In this document: positions 51,020-61,869 of the stretch, in pieces | Layout: the number at the start of each line of letters is the position of its first letter | Position numbering within the stretch: the first letter of the stretch is position 1 | Assembly: GCA_030447585.1 (NCBI GenBank) | Contig: JAUJOO010000001.1 | Span: forward strand, 154,213 to 218,212 | Origin: Nocardioidaceae bacterium | GTDB lineage: Bacteria; Actinomycetota; Actinomycetes; Propionibacteriales; Nocardioidaceae | Direction: 5' to 3' | Length of the DNA stretch: 64,000 nt | Notes under the pieces: model-generated | What the model saw: the letters and a program-made list of their open reading frames with translations, nothing else | The model's database searches: none | What the model was told of the DNA's origin: nothing | Program-made: the position numbers and the translations under genes

Positions 51020-51925
51020 ATGGGGATCGTGCTCGGCCATCACCAGTACGGCAAGGCCGAGAACCGGGTCGTGCGCATCTACCGCGACACGCCGCGCCAC
51101 GAGATTCACGACCTCAACGTTTCAACGGCGCTGCGCGGCGACTTCGCGGGCGCCCACATCGACGGCGACCAGGCGCAGGTGCTTCCGACCGACACCCAGA
51201 AGAACACCGTCTTCGCATTCGCCAAGGCGCACGGCGTCGACCAGATCGAGGACTTCGGCTTGGCGCTGGGCCGCCACTTCGTCGACGACGTCGAACCGGT
51301 CACGGGGTCCCGCATCGAGATCGAGGAGTACTCGTGGGACCGCATCCCGGTCGATGATGTCGGTCATGACCACAGCTTCGTGCGTCGGGGCCACGACGTG
51401 CGCACGACTGCCGTGACGGTCGACGGTGAGGGGTCCGACCAGCAGACATGGGTCGTCTCGGGTCTGCGTGACCTCGTGGTGCTCAAGTCGACCGGCTCCG
51501 AGTTCGCCGGCTTCCTTCGAGACGAGTTCACGACGCTCGCAGAGACGCACGACCGCGTGATGTCCACGTCGCTGGCGGTGCGCTGGCGGTACAGCAGCAG
51601 CGAGGTCGACTGGCGTACGGCGTACGACACCATCCGGGCAACCCTGCTCGAGAAGTACGCCACGGTCCACAGCCTGGCCCTGCAGCAGTCCCTGTACGAG
51701 ATGGGCGAGGCGGTGCTGGAGCGACGCGCCGAGGTCGCCGAGATCAGGCTCTCCGCACCGAACATCCACCACTTCGTGGTCGACCTGGCGCCGTTCGGGA
51801 TGCAGAACGACGGCGAGGTCCTCTACGCCGCCGACCGGCCCTACGGACTCATCCAGGTGGCGGTCCAGCGCGACGACGCGCCCGCCCCCGGCCGGGCCTG
51901 GGACACCGTTCCCGGCTTCTGCTGA
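51020..51925 (+). CDS. Urate oxidase (uricase)
   Basis: 301 aa cofactor-free uricase: LGHHQYGKAENRVVRIYRD at the N-terminus with the catalytic Lys, GDQAQVLPTDTQKNTVFAFAK with the active-site Thr, and FAGFLRDEFTTLAETHDRVM. T-fold repeats span two halves, and the C-terminal NIHHFVVDLAPFGMQNDGEVLYAADRPYG contains the conserved Gln/Asn region. It converts urate plus O2 to 5-hydroxyisourate with H2O2. Third gene in the chain, 39 bp after HIU hydrolase. Confidence 0.96.
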   Translation: MGIVLGHHQYGKAENRVVRIYRDTPRHEIHDLNVSTALRGDFAGAHIDGDQAQVLPTDTQKNTVFAFAKAHGVDQIEDFGLALGRHFVDDVEPVTGSRIEIEEYSWDRIPVDDVGHDHSFVRRGHDVRTTAVTVDGEGSDQQTWVVSGLRDLVVLKSTGSEFAGFLRDEFTTLAETHDRVMSTSLAVRWRYSSSEVDWRTAYDTIRATLLEKYATVHSLALQQSLYEMGEAVLERRAEVAEIRLSAPNIHHFVVDLAPFGMQNDGEVLYAADRPYGLIQVAVQRDDAPAPGRAWDTVPGFC

Positions 51926-51985
51926 CAGGGTGGACGAGTGTCGCGACGAGGACGACCATGAAGCCAAGGCGCGGAAGGGGTGACG

Positions 51986-52858
51986 ATGGAGTTCCTGGCT
52001 GCCACGACGCTGTCTGATGCACTGGCGGCAAAGCGGGAGCAGCCCGAGGCCGTGCCGCTCATGGGGGGCACGGACGTGATGGTCGAGCTGAACTTCGACC
52101 GTCGCCGCCCGCCCGCGCTGCTGGATCTGACCGGCGTCCGCGAGCTGGACGAGTGGTCGATGGACGGCGACGTCGTGCGGCTGGGAGCCGGCGTCACCTA
52201 CACCCGCGTGATCGAAGAGCTGGGTCAAGCTCTGCCAGGGCTCGCCATGGCTTCGCGCACGGTCGGGTCACCGCAGATCCGCAACCGCGGCACGGTCGGA
52301 GGCAACCTCGGCGCGGCCTCCCCTGCCGGTGACTCCCACCCGCCGCTGCTCGCTGCCGGGGCCAAGATCGAGCTAGCGAGCGTCACCGGCACCCGCACCG
52401 TCTCGATCGACGACTTCTACACCGGCGTCAAGTCGCACGCAGGTCGCCCCGACGAGCTGATCACGGCCGTCTTGGTCAGGTCCGCGCGTGGGCCACAACA
52501 GTTCAGCAAGATAGGGACCAGGAACGCCATGGTGATCGCGGTCTCTTCTTTCGGGCTCGCCCTGCACCCCGACGTGAAGCGGGTCCGGACCGGCATCGGC
52601 TCAGCCGCTCCGACGCCACGGCGGGCCGTCGAGGCAGAGTCCTTCCTGTCGTCGGCTCTCGAGGAGCACGACCTGTGGGAGACTCGCGCCGCACTCGCCG
52701 ACAGTCTCGTGCGCGAGTTCGGAGAGCGGGTGAAGGCGGCAGCCAGACCGATCGACGACGTCCGCGGCACGGCGGCGTACCGGCTGCACTCGCTTGCGGT
52801 GATGGCCCGCCGTACCCTCGGGTGGGCCTGGGCCGACTATGCAGGAGGAACTGCCTGA
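51986..52858 (+). CDS. Xanthine dehydrogenase, FAD-binding subunit
   Basis: 290 aa from ATG 51986 with GGAAGGGG upstream. CO-dehydrogenase-flavoprotein-type FAD domain: PLMGGTDVMVELNFDRRRP and the FAD loop GSPQIRNRGTVGGNLGAASPAGDSHPPLLA. Middle subunit of the three-part enzyme that hydroxylates hypoxanthine and xanthine to urate, passing electrons to NAD. Its stop overlaps the next ATG (TGATG). Confidence 0.94.
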   Translation: MEFLAATTLSDALAAKREQPEAVPLMGGTDVMVELNFDRRRPPALLDLTGVRELDEWSMDGDVVRLGAGVTYTRVIEELGQALPGLAMASRTVGSPQIRNRGTVGGNLGAASPAGDSHPPLLAAGAKIELASVTGTRTVSIDDFYTGVKSHAGRPDELITAVLVRSARGPQQFSKIGTRNAMVIAVSSFGLALHPDVKRVRTGIGSAAPTPRRAVEAESFLSSALEEHDLWETRAALADSLVREFGERVKAAARPIDDVRGTAAYRLHSLAVMARRTLGWAWADYAGGTA

Positions 52859-53358
52859 TGCGTGTCACCACCACGGTCAACGGCGAGCGGTACGACGTCG
52901 ACGACGTGTGGGAGGGCGAGAGCCTTCTCTACATGCTGCGTGAGCGGATGGGTTTACCGGGGTCCAAGAACGCTTGTGAGCAAGGCGAGTGCGGCTCGTG
53001 CACCGTCTATCTCGACGGACTTCCGGTGTGCGCTTGTCTGGTTGCCGCCGGACAGGCCGGTGGGCGCCAGGTCACCACGGTGGAGGGCCTCGGCAGTGCT
53101 GAGGACCTGCACCCTGTCCAGCAGGCGTTCATAGCGGCAGGAGCGGTCCAGTGTGGTTTCTGTACGCCCGGGCTGATCGTCCAGACCCACGACCTCCTGC
53201 GGCGCGACCCGCACCCCGACGACGCCGAGATCAGGGAGGCGCTCGCGGGTAACCTCTGCCGGTGCACGGGCTACGAGAAGATCCTCGACGCGGTACGCCT
53301 CGCCGCCGAGACCATGAGCGCCGCTCCGGTTGACGACCCCTCCGGGGCAGCGTCGTGA
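52858..53358 (+). CDS. Xanthine dehydrogenase, [2Fe-2S] subunit
   Basis: 166 aa. A plant-ferredoxin-type cluster site (CEQGECGSCTVYLDGLPVCAC) and a second cluster site (CGFCTPGLIVQTHDLL and NLCRCTGYEKIL) give all eight Cys ligands. It relays electrons from the Mo-cofactor to FAD. Overlaps the FAD-subunit stop and, at its end, the deaminase start (GTGA). Confidence 0.96.
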   Translation: MRVTTTVNGERYDVDDVWEGESLLYMLRERMGLPGSKNACEQGECGSCTVYLDGLPVCACLVAAGQAGGRQVTTVEGLGSAEDLHPVQQAFIAAGAVQCGFCTPGLIVQTHDLLRRDPHPDDAEIREALAGNLCRCTGYEKILDAVRLAAETMSAAPVDDPSGAAS

Positions 53359-54719
53359 CGCTGGTGCTGGACGGCTGCTCGGTCGTCACGATGGACCCGG
53401 CGCGCAGCGAGCACACACCGGGCCATGTCGTCGTCGAAGGCGCCCGGATCGCCTCGGTCGGCCCTGGGGCGGCGCCGCGGGGGCTTCCCGATGCAGCCTA
53501 CGTTGACGCGCGCGGCTGCCTTGCCACCCCGGGCCTGGTCAACACCCACCATCATCTGTACCAGTGGCTCACGCGAGGGTTCGCTGTCGACTCTCGGCTG
53601 TTCGACTGGCTGACGGCGCTCTACCCCATCTGGGCTTGCCTGGATGACGAAACCGTGCACACCGCCGCGCTGGGAGGACTGAGCTGGATCGCCCGGACCG
53701 GCTGCACCACGTCGATGGACCACCACTACGTCTTCCCAGCCGGAGGTGGCGACCTGCTCGCCGCTGAGATTCAGGCGGCCGAGACCGTGGGCCTAAGGTT
53801 CCTGCCGACCCGCGGCTCCATGGACCTCGGCCGAAGCAGGGGCGGGCTTCCACCCGACGACGTCGTCGAGACCCTCGACCAGATCCTCGAGGCAACGGCG
53901 AGCGCGATCGACGAGCACCACGACGCCGGTCCGGACTCGATGCTGCGCGTCGGCGTCTCACCGTGCTCGCCGTTCTCCGTCACCGGCGAGCTGCTCAAGC
54001 AGGCGGCCGCGCTTGCCCGTGACAAGGGAGTGCGGCTCCACACCCACCTCGCCGAGACCCTGGACGAGGAGGCCTTCTGCCGGGAGCGCTTCGGCTGCTC
54101 GCCGGTGGAGTACGTCGAGTCGCTCGGCTGGCTCGGTGCCGACGTCTGGTTCGCTCACGGCATCCACTTCGACGATGTCGCGCTGGCCACGCTTGGTGAG
54201 ACCTCGACTGGTATCGGTCACTGTCCCTCTTCGAACGCCCGGCTCGGCGCGGGCGTCTGTCGCAGTCGTGACCTGCGAGATGCCGGTGTGCCTGTCGGGC
54301 TGGGGGTGGACGGCGCCGCCTCCAACGAGGCGTCGTCGCTGATCGAGGAGACTCGACATGCGGTGCTGTTCGCCCGCGCCATCGGCGGACCCGACGCCCT
54401 CACGGTCCGCGACGGGCTCGAGATGGCCACCCTGGGCGGCGCGAAGGTGCTCGGCTGGGACGACCACATCGGTTCTCTCGAGCCCGGCAAGCTGGCCGAC
54501 ATCGCGTTGTGGCGGCTCGACACCTTGGCGCACATCGACATCGTCGACCCCGTGGCCGCCCTGGTCCTCGGCACGCCGCCGCCGCTCGACCTGTTGCTGG
54601 TCCAGGGCGCAGCCGTCGTACGGCGCGGGGAGCTGGTCGGGGTGGACCAGATCGACGTCGCACAAGCCGTGCGCTCGGCACGTACGACGCTGTTGAGAAG
54701 AGCAGGGGTGATCTCGTGA
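53355..54719 (+). CDS. 8-oxoguanine deaminase-like amidohydrolase
   Basis: 454 aa, amidohydrolase superfamily (COG0402): metal-binding N-T-H-H-H-L in LVNTHHHLYQWLTRG, LHTHLAETLDEEAFCRERFG with His, AHGIHFDDVALATL, GHCPSSNARLGAGVC, and the Asp in GLGVDGAASNEASSL. The Cys-Pro-Ser-Ser-Asn form and the YQWLTRGF segment match 8-oxoguanine deaminases (product urate); guanine deaminase or another aminopurine substrate is possible. Sitting between the iron-sulfur and molybdenum subunit genes of xanthine dehydrogenase, it supplies urate or xanthine directly to the same pathway. Confidence 0.87.
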   Translation: MTLVLDGCSVVTMDPARSEHTPGHVVVEGARIASVGPGAAPRGLPDAAYVDARGCLATPGLVNTHHHLYQWLTRGFAVDSRLFDWLTALYPIWACLDDETVHTAALGGLSWIARTGCTTSMDHHYVFPAGGGDLLAAEIQAAETVGLRFLPTRGSMDLGRSRGGLPPDDVVETLDQILEATASAIDEHHDAGPDSMLRVGVSPCSPFSVTGELLKQAAALARDKGVRLHTHLAETLDEEAFCRERFGCSPVEYVESLGWLGADVWFAHGIHFDDVALATLGETSTGIGHCPSSNARLGAGVCRSRDLRDAGVPVGLGVDGAASNEASSLIEETRHAVLFARAIGGPDALTVRDGLEMATLGGAKVLGWDDHIGSLEPGKLADIALWRLDTLAHIDIVDPVAALVLGTPPPLDLLLVQGAAVVRRGELVGVDQIDVAQAVRSARTTLLRRAGVIS

Positions 54720-57271
54720 CATGCAGCGGCACCGCGTCGCGGGCGTGGTGGAGTTCGAGGTTCGGGGAAGTACGAGTGGCCCAGGACGCGTTGGGAGTTC
54801 CCCGAACCTCGCCCGGCCCGCCAGCAGCCCACTCTGCGACGGAGGCGCCGGTCGTGCCGCCCGCCACGCCGACGGAGGCACCGCCCGAGCCCGCCGCCCC
54901 GGCGGACGCACCTGATGCGACTCGCGGGGACGTGGCCGGCGGTGTCGGGCACAGCGCCGGGCGGCCCGACTCGACCTTGAAGGTGACGGGCGAGTTCGCC
55001 TATGGCAGCGACCTGTGGATGGACAACATGCTGTGGGGCGTCACGGTGCGCAGCCCGCACCCCTACGCGCGGATCCGCAGCATCGACATCGCCGAGGCCC
55101 TGGCCACGGCAGGCGTGTTCGCCGTGCTGACCCACGAGGACGTGCCGGGTGAGAAGACCTACGGCCTCGAGGTCGCCGACCAACCGGTGTTGGCGTTCGA
55201 CGTGGTGCGCTACCAGGGAGAACCGGTGGCCCTGGTCGCGGCCGACCATCCCGAGATCGCCCGCCAGGCGGCGAAGAAGGTGAGGGTCGACTACGAGGTG
55301 CTCGAGCCAGTCACCGACGCGCGTGCGGCGCTCGGGCACGCGACCCCTGACCTGCATGGTGACCAGGCCGGCCAGGTGACCGAGCTCAGCCGAGCGGCGC
55401 CGTACCTGCATCCCGAGGGCAACCTGGTCAGGCACCTGAAGATCCGGGTCGGTGACCCCGACCCGGTGGCAGACGTCGTGGTCGTCGGAGAGTACGACGT
55501 CGGCATGCAGGACCAGGCGTTCCTCGGACCGGAGGCGGGGCTCGCCGTGCCCGACGGTGTCGGCGGGGTCGACCTGTATGTCGCCACCCAGTGGTTGCAT
55601 GTCGACCAGCGCCAGATCTGTGCGGCACTGGGGCTGCGGGCGGAACAGGTACGGCTGTCGCTTGCCGGCGTCGGTGGTGCGTTCGGCGGCCGCGAGGACC
55701 TCTCGATGCACGTGCACGGGTGCCTGCTGGCGCTGCACACGGGCAAGCCGGTGAAGATGGTCTACAACCGCGAGGAGTCCTTCTTCGGCCATGTGCACCG
55801 TCATCCCGCGAAGATGCGCTACGAGCACGGCGCGGACCGAGACGGGCGGCTCGTCTACGTCAAGGCCGAGATCTATCTCGACGGCGGTGCCTATGCGTCG
55901 TCGACACCTGCTGTCGTCGGCAACGCGGGCACCATGGGCCTCGGCCCCTACGTCGTACCGAACATCCACGTCGACTGTTACGGCGCCTACACCAACAACC
56001 CGCCTTGCGGCGCGATGCGCGGCTTCGGGTCGGTGCAGACGGCGTTCGCCTACGAGGCGCAGATGGACAAGCTTGCTGCCCAGCTGGGCATGGACCCGGT
56101 GGAGTTGCGGGTCCGCAACGCGATGGCGGAGGGATCGCCCATTCCCACCGGACAGGTGATCGACAGCGCAGCCCCGGTCGCGGAGCTGTTGCAGCGGTTG
56201 CGGGCGATGCCGTTGCCATCCGATCTGGACGGCGCAGACCTTCGCCACCTGCCGGGCGGTGTCTCGAACACGACGCACGGTGAGGGCGTCCGCCGCGGGG
56301 TGGGGTACGCGGTGGCGTACAAGAACGTGGCCTTCTCCGAGGGGTTCGACGACTACTCGACGGCCAGGGTGCGCCTCGAGGCGGTGGCCGGGGCTCCGCA
56401 GGTCACGGTGCACACCGCCGCCGCGGAGGTCGGGCAGGGCCTGGTGACGGTCGAGCAGCAGATCTGCCGTACCGAGCTGGGTGTCGACACGGTGGTGGTC
56501 CATCCCAAGGACACCCAGGTCGGCTCCGGCGGGTCGACGTCGGCGTCGCGGCAGACGTACGTCACCGGAGGCGCGGTGAGGGCGGCCTGTCACCGCGTGC
56601 GGGACCGCGTCTTCGCGCTGGCCGCGGCCTATCTCGGGGAGACGCTGGACGACCTGCGGCTCGAGGGCGGCAACATCGTCTCGCAGACGCGAGGGGCGGT
56701 GGGCTCGGTCGCCGACGTGCTCGGGACCGAGGTGGTGGAGGAGACCACACAGTGGCGCCACCGCAGGACCGAGCCCATCGATCCCGAGACCGGACAGGGC
56801 TTCGCTCACGTGCAGTTCGCCTTCGCGGCCCACCGTGCCGTCGTCGACGTGGACGTCGAGCTCGGGCTCGTGAAAGTGGTCGAGCTCGCCTGCACCCAAG
56901 ACGTCGGAAAGGCGATCAACCCCGACGCTGTGGTGGGCCAGATCCAAGGTGGCAGTACGCAGGGCATGGGCCTCGCGCTCATGGAGGAGATCCAGATCAG
57001 CGAGGGCAAGATCCGCAACCCGTCGTTCACCGACTACCTGATCCCAACCATCCTCGACACGCCGCCGATGCCGATCGAGGTGCTGGAGTACGCGGACCCG
57101 CACGCGCCGTACGGGCTGCGCGGAGTCGGCGAGGCGCCGACGATCTCGTCAGGCCCCGCGGTGATGGCGGCGATCCGCGATGCCTGCGGCCTCGAGCTGA
57201 CCAAGGTCCCCGTCCGACCCGAGCACATCGTCGATGGTGGAGCTGATCGAGAGGTCAGCGGGACTGACTGA
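54716..57271 (+). CDS. Xanthine dehydrogenase, molybdenum-binding subunit
   Basis: About 851 aa from GTG 54716, which overlaps the deaminase stop; the track start 54509 is inside that gene. Mo-pterin motifs: [50 protein letters not shown] and, near the end, [18 protein letters not shown]. About 75 N-terminal residues precede the conserved [20 protein letters not shown]. They are unusually rich in Pro and Ala ([19 protein letters not shown]) and have no counterpart in typical homologues, which often have Cys- or Asp-rich starts here. The rest is full length. Confidence 0.92.
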   Translation: MTCSGTASRAWWSSRFGEVRVAQDALGVPRTSPGPPAAHSATEAPVVPPATPTEAPPEPAAPADAPDATRGDVAGGVGHSAGRPDSTLKVTGEFAYGSDLWMDNMLWGVTVRSPHPYARIRSIDIAEALATAGVFAVLTHEDVPGEKTYGLEVADQPVLAFDVVRYQGEPVALVAADHPEIARQAAKKVRVDYEVLEPVTDARAALGHATPDLHGDQAGQVTELSRAAPYLHPEGNLVRHLKIRVGDPDPVADVVVVGEYDVGMQDQAFLGPEAGLAVPDGVGGVDLYVATQWLHVDQRQICAALGLRAEQVRLSLAGVGGAFGGREDLSMHVHGCLLALHTGKPVKMVYNREESFFGHVHRHPAKMRYEHGADRDGRLVYVKAEIYLDGGAYASSTPAVVGNAGTMGLGPYVVPNIHVDCYGAYTNNPPCGAMRGFGSVQTAFAYEAQMDKLAAQLGMDPVELRVRNAMAEGSPIPTGQVIDSAAPVAELLQRLRAMPLPSDLDGADLRHLPGGVSNTTHGEGVRRGVGYAVAYKNVAFSEGFDDYSTARVRLEAVAGAPQVTVHTAAAEVGQGLVTVEQQICRTELGVDTVVVHPKDTQVGSGGSTSASRQTYVTGGAVRAACHRVRDRVFALAAAYLGETLDDLRLEGGNIVSQTRGAVGSVADVLGTEVVEETTQWRHRRTEPIDPETGQGFAHVQFAFAAHRAVVDVDVELGLVKVVELACTQDVGKAINPDAVVGQIQGGSTQGMGLALMEEIQISEGKIRNPSFTDYLIPTILDTPPMPIEVLEYADPHAPYGLRGVGEAPTISSGPAVMAAIRDACGLELTKVPVRPEHIVDGGADREVSGTD

Positions 57272-57365
57272 CCTGCCGCCTCCCGCGAGTCGCCCGAGGG
57301 TGAATGAATGGCAGGCTTGTCGAGACAACCGGGCCTTTCGTAGATGCGGTATGGAGGAGCAGACA

Positions 57366-58970
57366 GTGAACGATCTGAGTGGGGTCGAGGTCCGCGCGCC
57401 CGGGAACGAGCCGCGCCAGGACGAGATCCTGACGCCGGAGGCGCTGGGATTCGTGGCCGAGCTGCAGCGGACCTTCGGTGGCCGACGCGACGAGCTGCTC
57501 GCGGCACGCGCCGAGCGGCGTCGGCGCATCAGCCAGACCGGCACCCTCGACTTCCTCGACGAGACGCGCGACGTCCGTGAGAGCGACTGGCAGGTGGCGC
57601 CGGCACCGGTGCCGCTGCAGGACCGCCGAGTCGAGATCACCGGCCCGACGGATGCAAAGATGGCGATCAACGCCCTCAACTCGGGTGCCCGGGTCTGGCT
57701 CGCCGACCTCGAGGACGCCAACACGCCGCACTGGCGCAACGTCATCGAGGGCCAGGTGTCGCTCTACGACGCCCACCGTCAAGCCCTGACCTTCACGTCT
57801 GATCAGGGGAAGGCGTACACGCTCAACGCGGGAGACCTAGCGGTCCCAGTCGTACGCCCTCGTGGTTGGCACCTTCCTGAGAAGCATGTCCTGGTCGACG
57901 GCTCTGCGATGGTCGGGGCGCTGTTCGACTTCGGTCTGCACTTCTTCCACAACGCGAACGAGCTTCTCGAGCGGGGACTCGGGCCCTACTACTACTTGCC
58001 CAAGCTGGAGAGCCACCTCGAGGCGCGGTTGTGGAACGACGTCTTCACCCATGCCCAGGACGTGCTCGGTGTGCCGTACGGCAGCGTGCGGGCCACGGTG
58101 CTGATCGAGACGATCACCGCAGCCTTCGAGATGGACGAGATCCTCTTCGAGCTGCAGGAGCATGCGTCTGGACTGAACGCGGGGCGCTGGGACTACTTGT
58201 TCAGCGTGATCAAGAACTTCCGTGACGCCGGCGGCTCGTTCGTGCTGCCGGACCGGTCCGCGGTGACCATGACGGCGCCGTTCATGCGCGCCTACAGCGA
58301 CCTGCTGGTCTCGACGTGCCACCGACGGGGCGCCTTCGCGATGGGTGGCATGGCGGCGTTCATCCCGAGCCGCCGCGACCCGGAAGTCAACGCTGCCGCG
58401 CTCGACAAGGTTCGGGCGGACAAAGAGCGTGAGGCGGCCGCCGGATACGACGGGTCGTGGGTGGCGCACCCCGACCTGGTGCCGATCTGCGCAGCGGCGT
58501 TCGATGCTGTGCTCGGCAGCAAGCACAACCAGCTTGACCAGAAGCGCGATGCCTCCATCGGCGCGGCGGAGCTGCTCGACGTCTCATCGACGTCTGGCCT
58601 GGTCACCGATGACGGGGTGAGAGGCAACGTGTCGGTGGCGTTGCGCTACCTCGTGTCGTGGCTCCTCGGGACCGGCGCCGCGGCGATCGACAACCTGATG
58701 GAGGACGCGGCCACCGCCGAGATCTCCCGCAGCCAGCTGTGGCAGTGGACGCACGCCGGTACCGCCACCGACGACGGGCAACCTGTTACGGCCGAGCGCG
58801 TGCGGACGGTTGTCGAGGAGGTGTACGCCGAGCTGAGTATCGCCTGGGCCGACCAACCAGACACGATCGAGGCCCTCGACAATGCACGCGCTCTCTTCGA
58901 ACGCGTCGCCCTCGACGACGACTTCGTGGAGTTCTTGACGTTGCCGGCCTATGAGGAGTACGTCGAGTGA
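57366..58970 (+). CDS. aceB: Malate synthase A
   Basis: About 534 aa from GTG 57366, which has GGAGGAGCAGACA upstream (the ATG at 57351 lies inside that ribosome site). AceB-type TIM barrel with [61 protein letters not shown] and [20 protein letters not shown], and the catalytic-Asp C-terminal region [29 protein letters not shown]. It condenses glyoxylate with acetyl-CoA. Placement in a purine operon means it serves ureide carbon; the usual glyoxylate-shunt partner, isocitrate lyase, is absent. Confidence 0.95.
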   Translation: MNDLSGVEVRAPGNEPRQDEILTPEALGFVAELQRTFGGRRDELLAARAERRRRISQTGTLDFLDETRDVRESDWQVAPAPVPLQDRRVEITGPTDAKMAINALNSGARVWLADLEDANTPHWRNVIEGQVSLYDAHRQALTFTSDQGKAYTLNAGDLAVPVVRPRGWHLPEKHVLVDGSAMVGALFDFGLHFFHNANELLERGLGPYYYLPKLESHLEARLWNDVFTHAQDVLGVPYGSVRATVLIETITAAFEMDEILFELQEHASGLNAGRWDYLFSVIKNFRDAGGSFVLPDRSAVTMTAPFMRAYSDLLVSTCHRRGAFAMGGMAAFIPSRRDPEVNAAALDKVRADKEREAAAGYDGSWVAHPDLVPICAAAFDAVLGSKHNQLDQKRDASIGAAELLDVSSTSGLVTDDGVRGNVSVALRYLVSWLLGTGAAAIDNLMEDAATAEISRSQLWQWTHAGTATDDGQPVTAERVRTVVEEVYAELSIAWADQPDTIEALDNARALFERVALDDDFVEFLTLPAYEEYVE

Positions 58971-60286
58971 GCTCCTCGCGTCCTGCTCGAGACCCCCAGC
59001 CGCGGCTCAGCGACGAGGACCTCGGAGCACTCGACGCGATCGTCGGACCCGCCGACGACCGGATAGCCGGCCTCTACCCGGGCGATGACGGGTCGAGACA
59101 GCCGGTGCACACCGTGTATGTGCCGGCCGACCGGGTCACGGCTGACCTGACGCAGCGGTGGGGCGCCGAGGCGCGCCGAGCACTCGACGAGCATGCGCCC
59201 ACACCACAGGCATTCGGCGAGGTGCTGGGCCTGAGTCAGGATGAGTTGTCCACGCTTGACTGCGACGGTGTCTGGTCGGCGATCCTGCGCAAGCTGGAGA
59301 CCGAGCCGGTCGAGGACCTGCGCATCGACCTCGAGGACGGCTACGGCACCCGCGACGACGCCACCGAGGACCGCGATGCCGTCGCAGCGGCCCGGGCAAT
59401 GACCGAGGCACGTGCCCTGGGGACGGCGCCGCCGTACTGCGGCATCCGGTTCAAGTCGTTCGAGGCCGCTACCCGCCGACGCGGGCTGCGCACCCTCGAC
59501 CTCGTCCTCGGCACACTCCTCGAGGCGGGCGACCTGCCCGAGGGCTGGGTCGTCACGCTCCCGAAGGTCACGTCGATCGAGCAGGTGCACGCGATGGCAG
59601 AGGCATGTCGGCGGCTCGAAACGGCATACGGGCTGCCGGAGCGGCGACTGCGCTTCGAGGTCCAGATCGAGACGGCGCAGTCGATCCTGGCGTATGACGG
59701 GACGGCGCTGGTGGCCCGGCTGGTCCATGAGAGCGACGGCCGCTGTGCCGGACTGCACTTCGGCACATACGACTACACCGCAGCGCTCGGAATCGGCCCC
59801 AACGACCAGGCGATGGACCACCCGGCCGCCGACCACGCGAAGCACGTGATGGCGCTGGCTGCGGCAGGCACCGGCGTCCGTCTCTGCGACGGGTCGAGCA
59901 ACGTGCTGCCGGTCGGTGAGCAGCGGGGTGTCCACCAGGCGTGGGCTCTGCACGCCCGCTTGGTGCGCCGGTCGCTGGAGCGCGGCATCTACCAGGGCTG
60001 GGACCTGCACCCCGCCCAGCTGCCGACCCGGTTCGCCGCAACCTACTTGTTCTTCCGCGGGGGTCTCCACCGGGCAAGTAGGAGGTTGGCGGCATTTCTG
60101 GCGGCGGGTGCGGCTGATGCCGCTGGTGCTCCTGGTGTGCTCGACGAGCCGGCGACGGCGCAGGCGCTCGCCCAGTTCCTGCGTAGAGGGATCCACTGTG
60201 GTGCGCTGAGCGTCGATGAGACGGGGCAGCTGACCGGCGTGGATATCGCAGTTCTGGACCGGCTCGCCTCGCGGCGGACGGGCTGA
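58967..60286 (+). CDS. DUF6986 protein, HpcH/HpaI citrate-lyase-like fold
   Basis: 439 aa starting at GTG 58967, overlapping the malate synthase stop by 4 bp. A TIM-barrel lyase-like layout: [23 protein letters not shown] (the Asp/Glu metal site), [57 protein letters not shown] and [15 protein letters not shown]. Members of this uncharacterised family usually sit beside aceB in ureide clusters, as I recall. Because the gene set lacks a recognisable ureidoglycolate lyase, this protein is a plausible candidate for that step or for another glyoxylate C-C lyase or aldolase reaction. Confidence 0.85.
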   Translation: MSSSRPARDPQPRLSDEDLGALDAIVGPADDRIAGLYPGDDGSRQPVHTVYVPADRVTADLTQRWGAEARRALDEHAPTPQAFGEVLGLSQDELSTLDCDGVWSAILRKLETEPVEDLRIDLEDGYGTRDDATEDRDAVAAARAMTEARALGTAPPYCGIRFKSFEAATRRRGLRTLDLVLGTLLEAGDLPEGWVVTLPKVTSIEQVHAMAEACRRLETAYGLPERRLRFEVQIETAQSILAYDGTALVARLVHESDGRCAGLHFGTYDYTAALGIGPNDQAMDHPAADHAKHVMALAAAGTGVRLCDGSSNVLPVGEQRGVHQAWALHARLVRRSLERGIYQGWDLHPAQLPTRFAATYLFFRGGLHRASRRLAAFLAAGAADAAGAPGVLDEPATAQALAQFLRRGIHCGALSVDETGQLTGVDIAVLDRLASRRTG

Positions 60287-60441
60287 GCGCGTCGGATGAC
60301 GGATGCTGCGCGAGCAGCACTGGAGCTCTCTGCGGAGGCTGTGGGCCTCCTTGCCGAAAGCAGATCTGACAGCTCTTGTCTGCGATAGCCCAAGCGGAGT
60401 CAGCATGGCCACGGTTCCGGTGACGGGCTACCGTGCGCTGT

Positions 60442-61869
60442 ATGACGGCGGACGCGGACGTGCTGTTCCTCGGCCGGGCCGTCATCGAGGGGGAGGTCGT
60501 GCCCGCCGGCGTCGCGGTGCGCGACGGCCTTGTCGCGTGGGTCTTGACCGACCCCGAAGGCGAACGGTTCGAGAGGCAGCCGGCGCAGCCCGATGGGCCG
60601 CCTGGACCGGCCGCCTTCTCCAGGGACGGGCGGCAAACCCACCTCGTCGAGCTGGCCGAGGACGAGGTACTGATGCCCGGCCTGGTCGACACCCATGTCC
60701 ACGTCAACGAGCCGGGACGCACCGACTGGGAGGGGTTCTCGTCGGCGACGAGAGCTGCTGCCGCCGGCGGTGTGACCACGATCGTCGACATGCCGCTCAA
60801 CTCCATCCCGCCGACCGTGACGACCGAGGCCCTCGCCGCGAAGGAGCGCGCGGCCAAGGGGCAGCTCTTCGTCGACGTCGGCTTCTGGGGAGGCGCGGTG
60901 CCGTCAAGCGTCGGTCAGCTGAGACCGCTCCACGACGCAGGGGTCTTCGGCTTCAAGTGCTTCCTGGTGCCGAGCGGGGTAGCGGAGTTCCCTCCACTCG
61001 ACTCTGCCGGCCTCGGTGCGGCGATGAAGGAGATCGCGGCGTTCGACGGCCTGCTCCTGGTCCATGCCGAAGACGCCGCCACCATCTCCGGCGCACCTGC
61101 ACCTCACGGGACTGGTTACCTCGACTTCCTCAGCTCCCGCCCGGCCGAGGCGGAGGACCGCGCCATCGCGGAGGTGCTCGAGCACGCCGCCACTCATGAC
61201 ACCCGAGTCCACGTCCTCCACCTCTCGAACGCCGATTCGCTCCCGCGGCTGGCCGAAGCCCGCGCTGACGGCGTACGTGTCACCGTTGAGACATGCCCCC
61301 ACTACCTGACGTTGGAGGCTGAGGACGTCGGTGTCGGTCAGACCCAGTACAAGTGCTGCCCACCGATCCGGGAGAGCGAGAACCGTGAGCTGCTGTGGGA
61401 GGGGCTCGCTGACGGTGTCATCGACATCGTGGTGTCCGACCACTCCCCTTCGACGCCGGAGCTGAAACGTCTGGACAGCGGTGACTTCGCCGCTGCGTGG
61501 GGCGGGATCTCGTCCCTCCAGCTCGGCCTCCCGCTGGTCTGGAGCGAGGCGAGCCGTCGCGGCTTTGGTCTCCCTGCGGTGGGCGACTGGATGGCAGAGG
61601 GGCCGGCGCGCATCGCTGGGGTTCTGGCCAAGGGGCAGATCTCGGTAGGATCCGCCGCCGACCTGGTCGTCTTCGCTCCCGATGCGAGGTTCACCGTCGA
61701 CGCGGCACGGCTCCACCACAAACATCCGGTCACCCCGTACGCCGGTCGTGAGCTTGCCGGCGTCGTACGGCAGACCTGGCTCCGTGGTCGGCAGGTGGCC
61801 GAGCGTGACACCGTGGTCGGCATGCCGACCGGTCGAATGCTGACCCGAGAAGGACCAATGGATGCCTGA
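60442..61869 (+). CDS. allB: Allantoinase
   Basis: 475 aa from ATG 60442 (GTG 60433 is an alternative; neither has a strong Shine-Dalgarno, but there is 155 bp of spacer for a separate promoter). Cyclic amidohydrolase: metal site [18 protein letters not shown], carbamylated Lys region [68 protein letters not shown] and [14 protein letters not shown] with catalytic Asp. It hydrolyses allantoin to allantoate. Its last 8 bp overlap the allantoicase start. Confidence 0.95.
   Translation: MTADADVLFLGRAVIEGEVVPAGVAVRDGLVAWVLTDPEGERFERQPAQPDGPPGPAAFSRDGRQTHLVELAEDEVLMPGLVDTHVHVNEPGRTDWEGFSSATRAAAAGGVTTIVDMPLNSIPPTVTTEALAAKERAAKGQLFVDVGFWGGAVPSSVGQLRPLHDAGVFGFKCFLVPSGVAEFPPLDSAGLGAAMKEIAAFDGLLLVHAEDAATISGAPAPHGTGYLDFLSSRPAEAEDRAIAEVLEHAATHDTRVHVLHLSNADSLPRLAEARADGVRVTVETCPHYLTLEAEDVGVGQTQYKCCPPIRESENRELLWEGLADGVIDIVVSDHSPSTPELKRLDSGDFAAAWGGISSLQLGLPLVWSEASRRGFGLPAVGDWMAEGPARIAGVLAKGQISVGSAADLVVFAPDARFTVDAARLHHKHPVTPYAGRELAGVVRQTWLRGRQVAERDTVVGMPTGRMLTREGPMDA

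Noticed and set aside
54218-57103. 961-aa minus-strand ORF opposite the xanthine dehydrogenase Mo-subunit gene
   Set aside because: High-GC antisense shadow; composition is dominated by Arg, Asp, His and Val and the plus strand has clear family motifs.
58949-60412. 487-aa minus-strand ORF opposite DUF6986
   Set aside because: Shadow of the plus-strand gene, which is coupled to malate synthase and has recognisable motifs.
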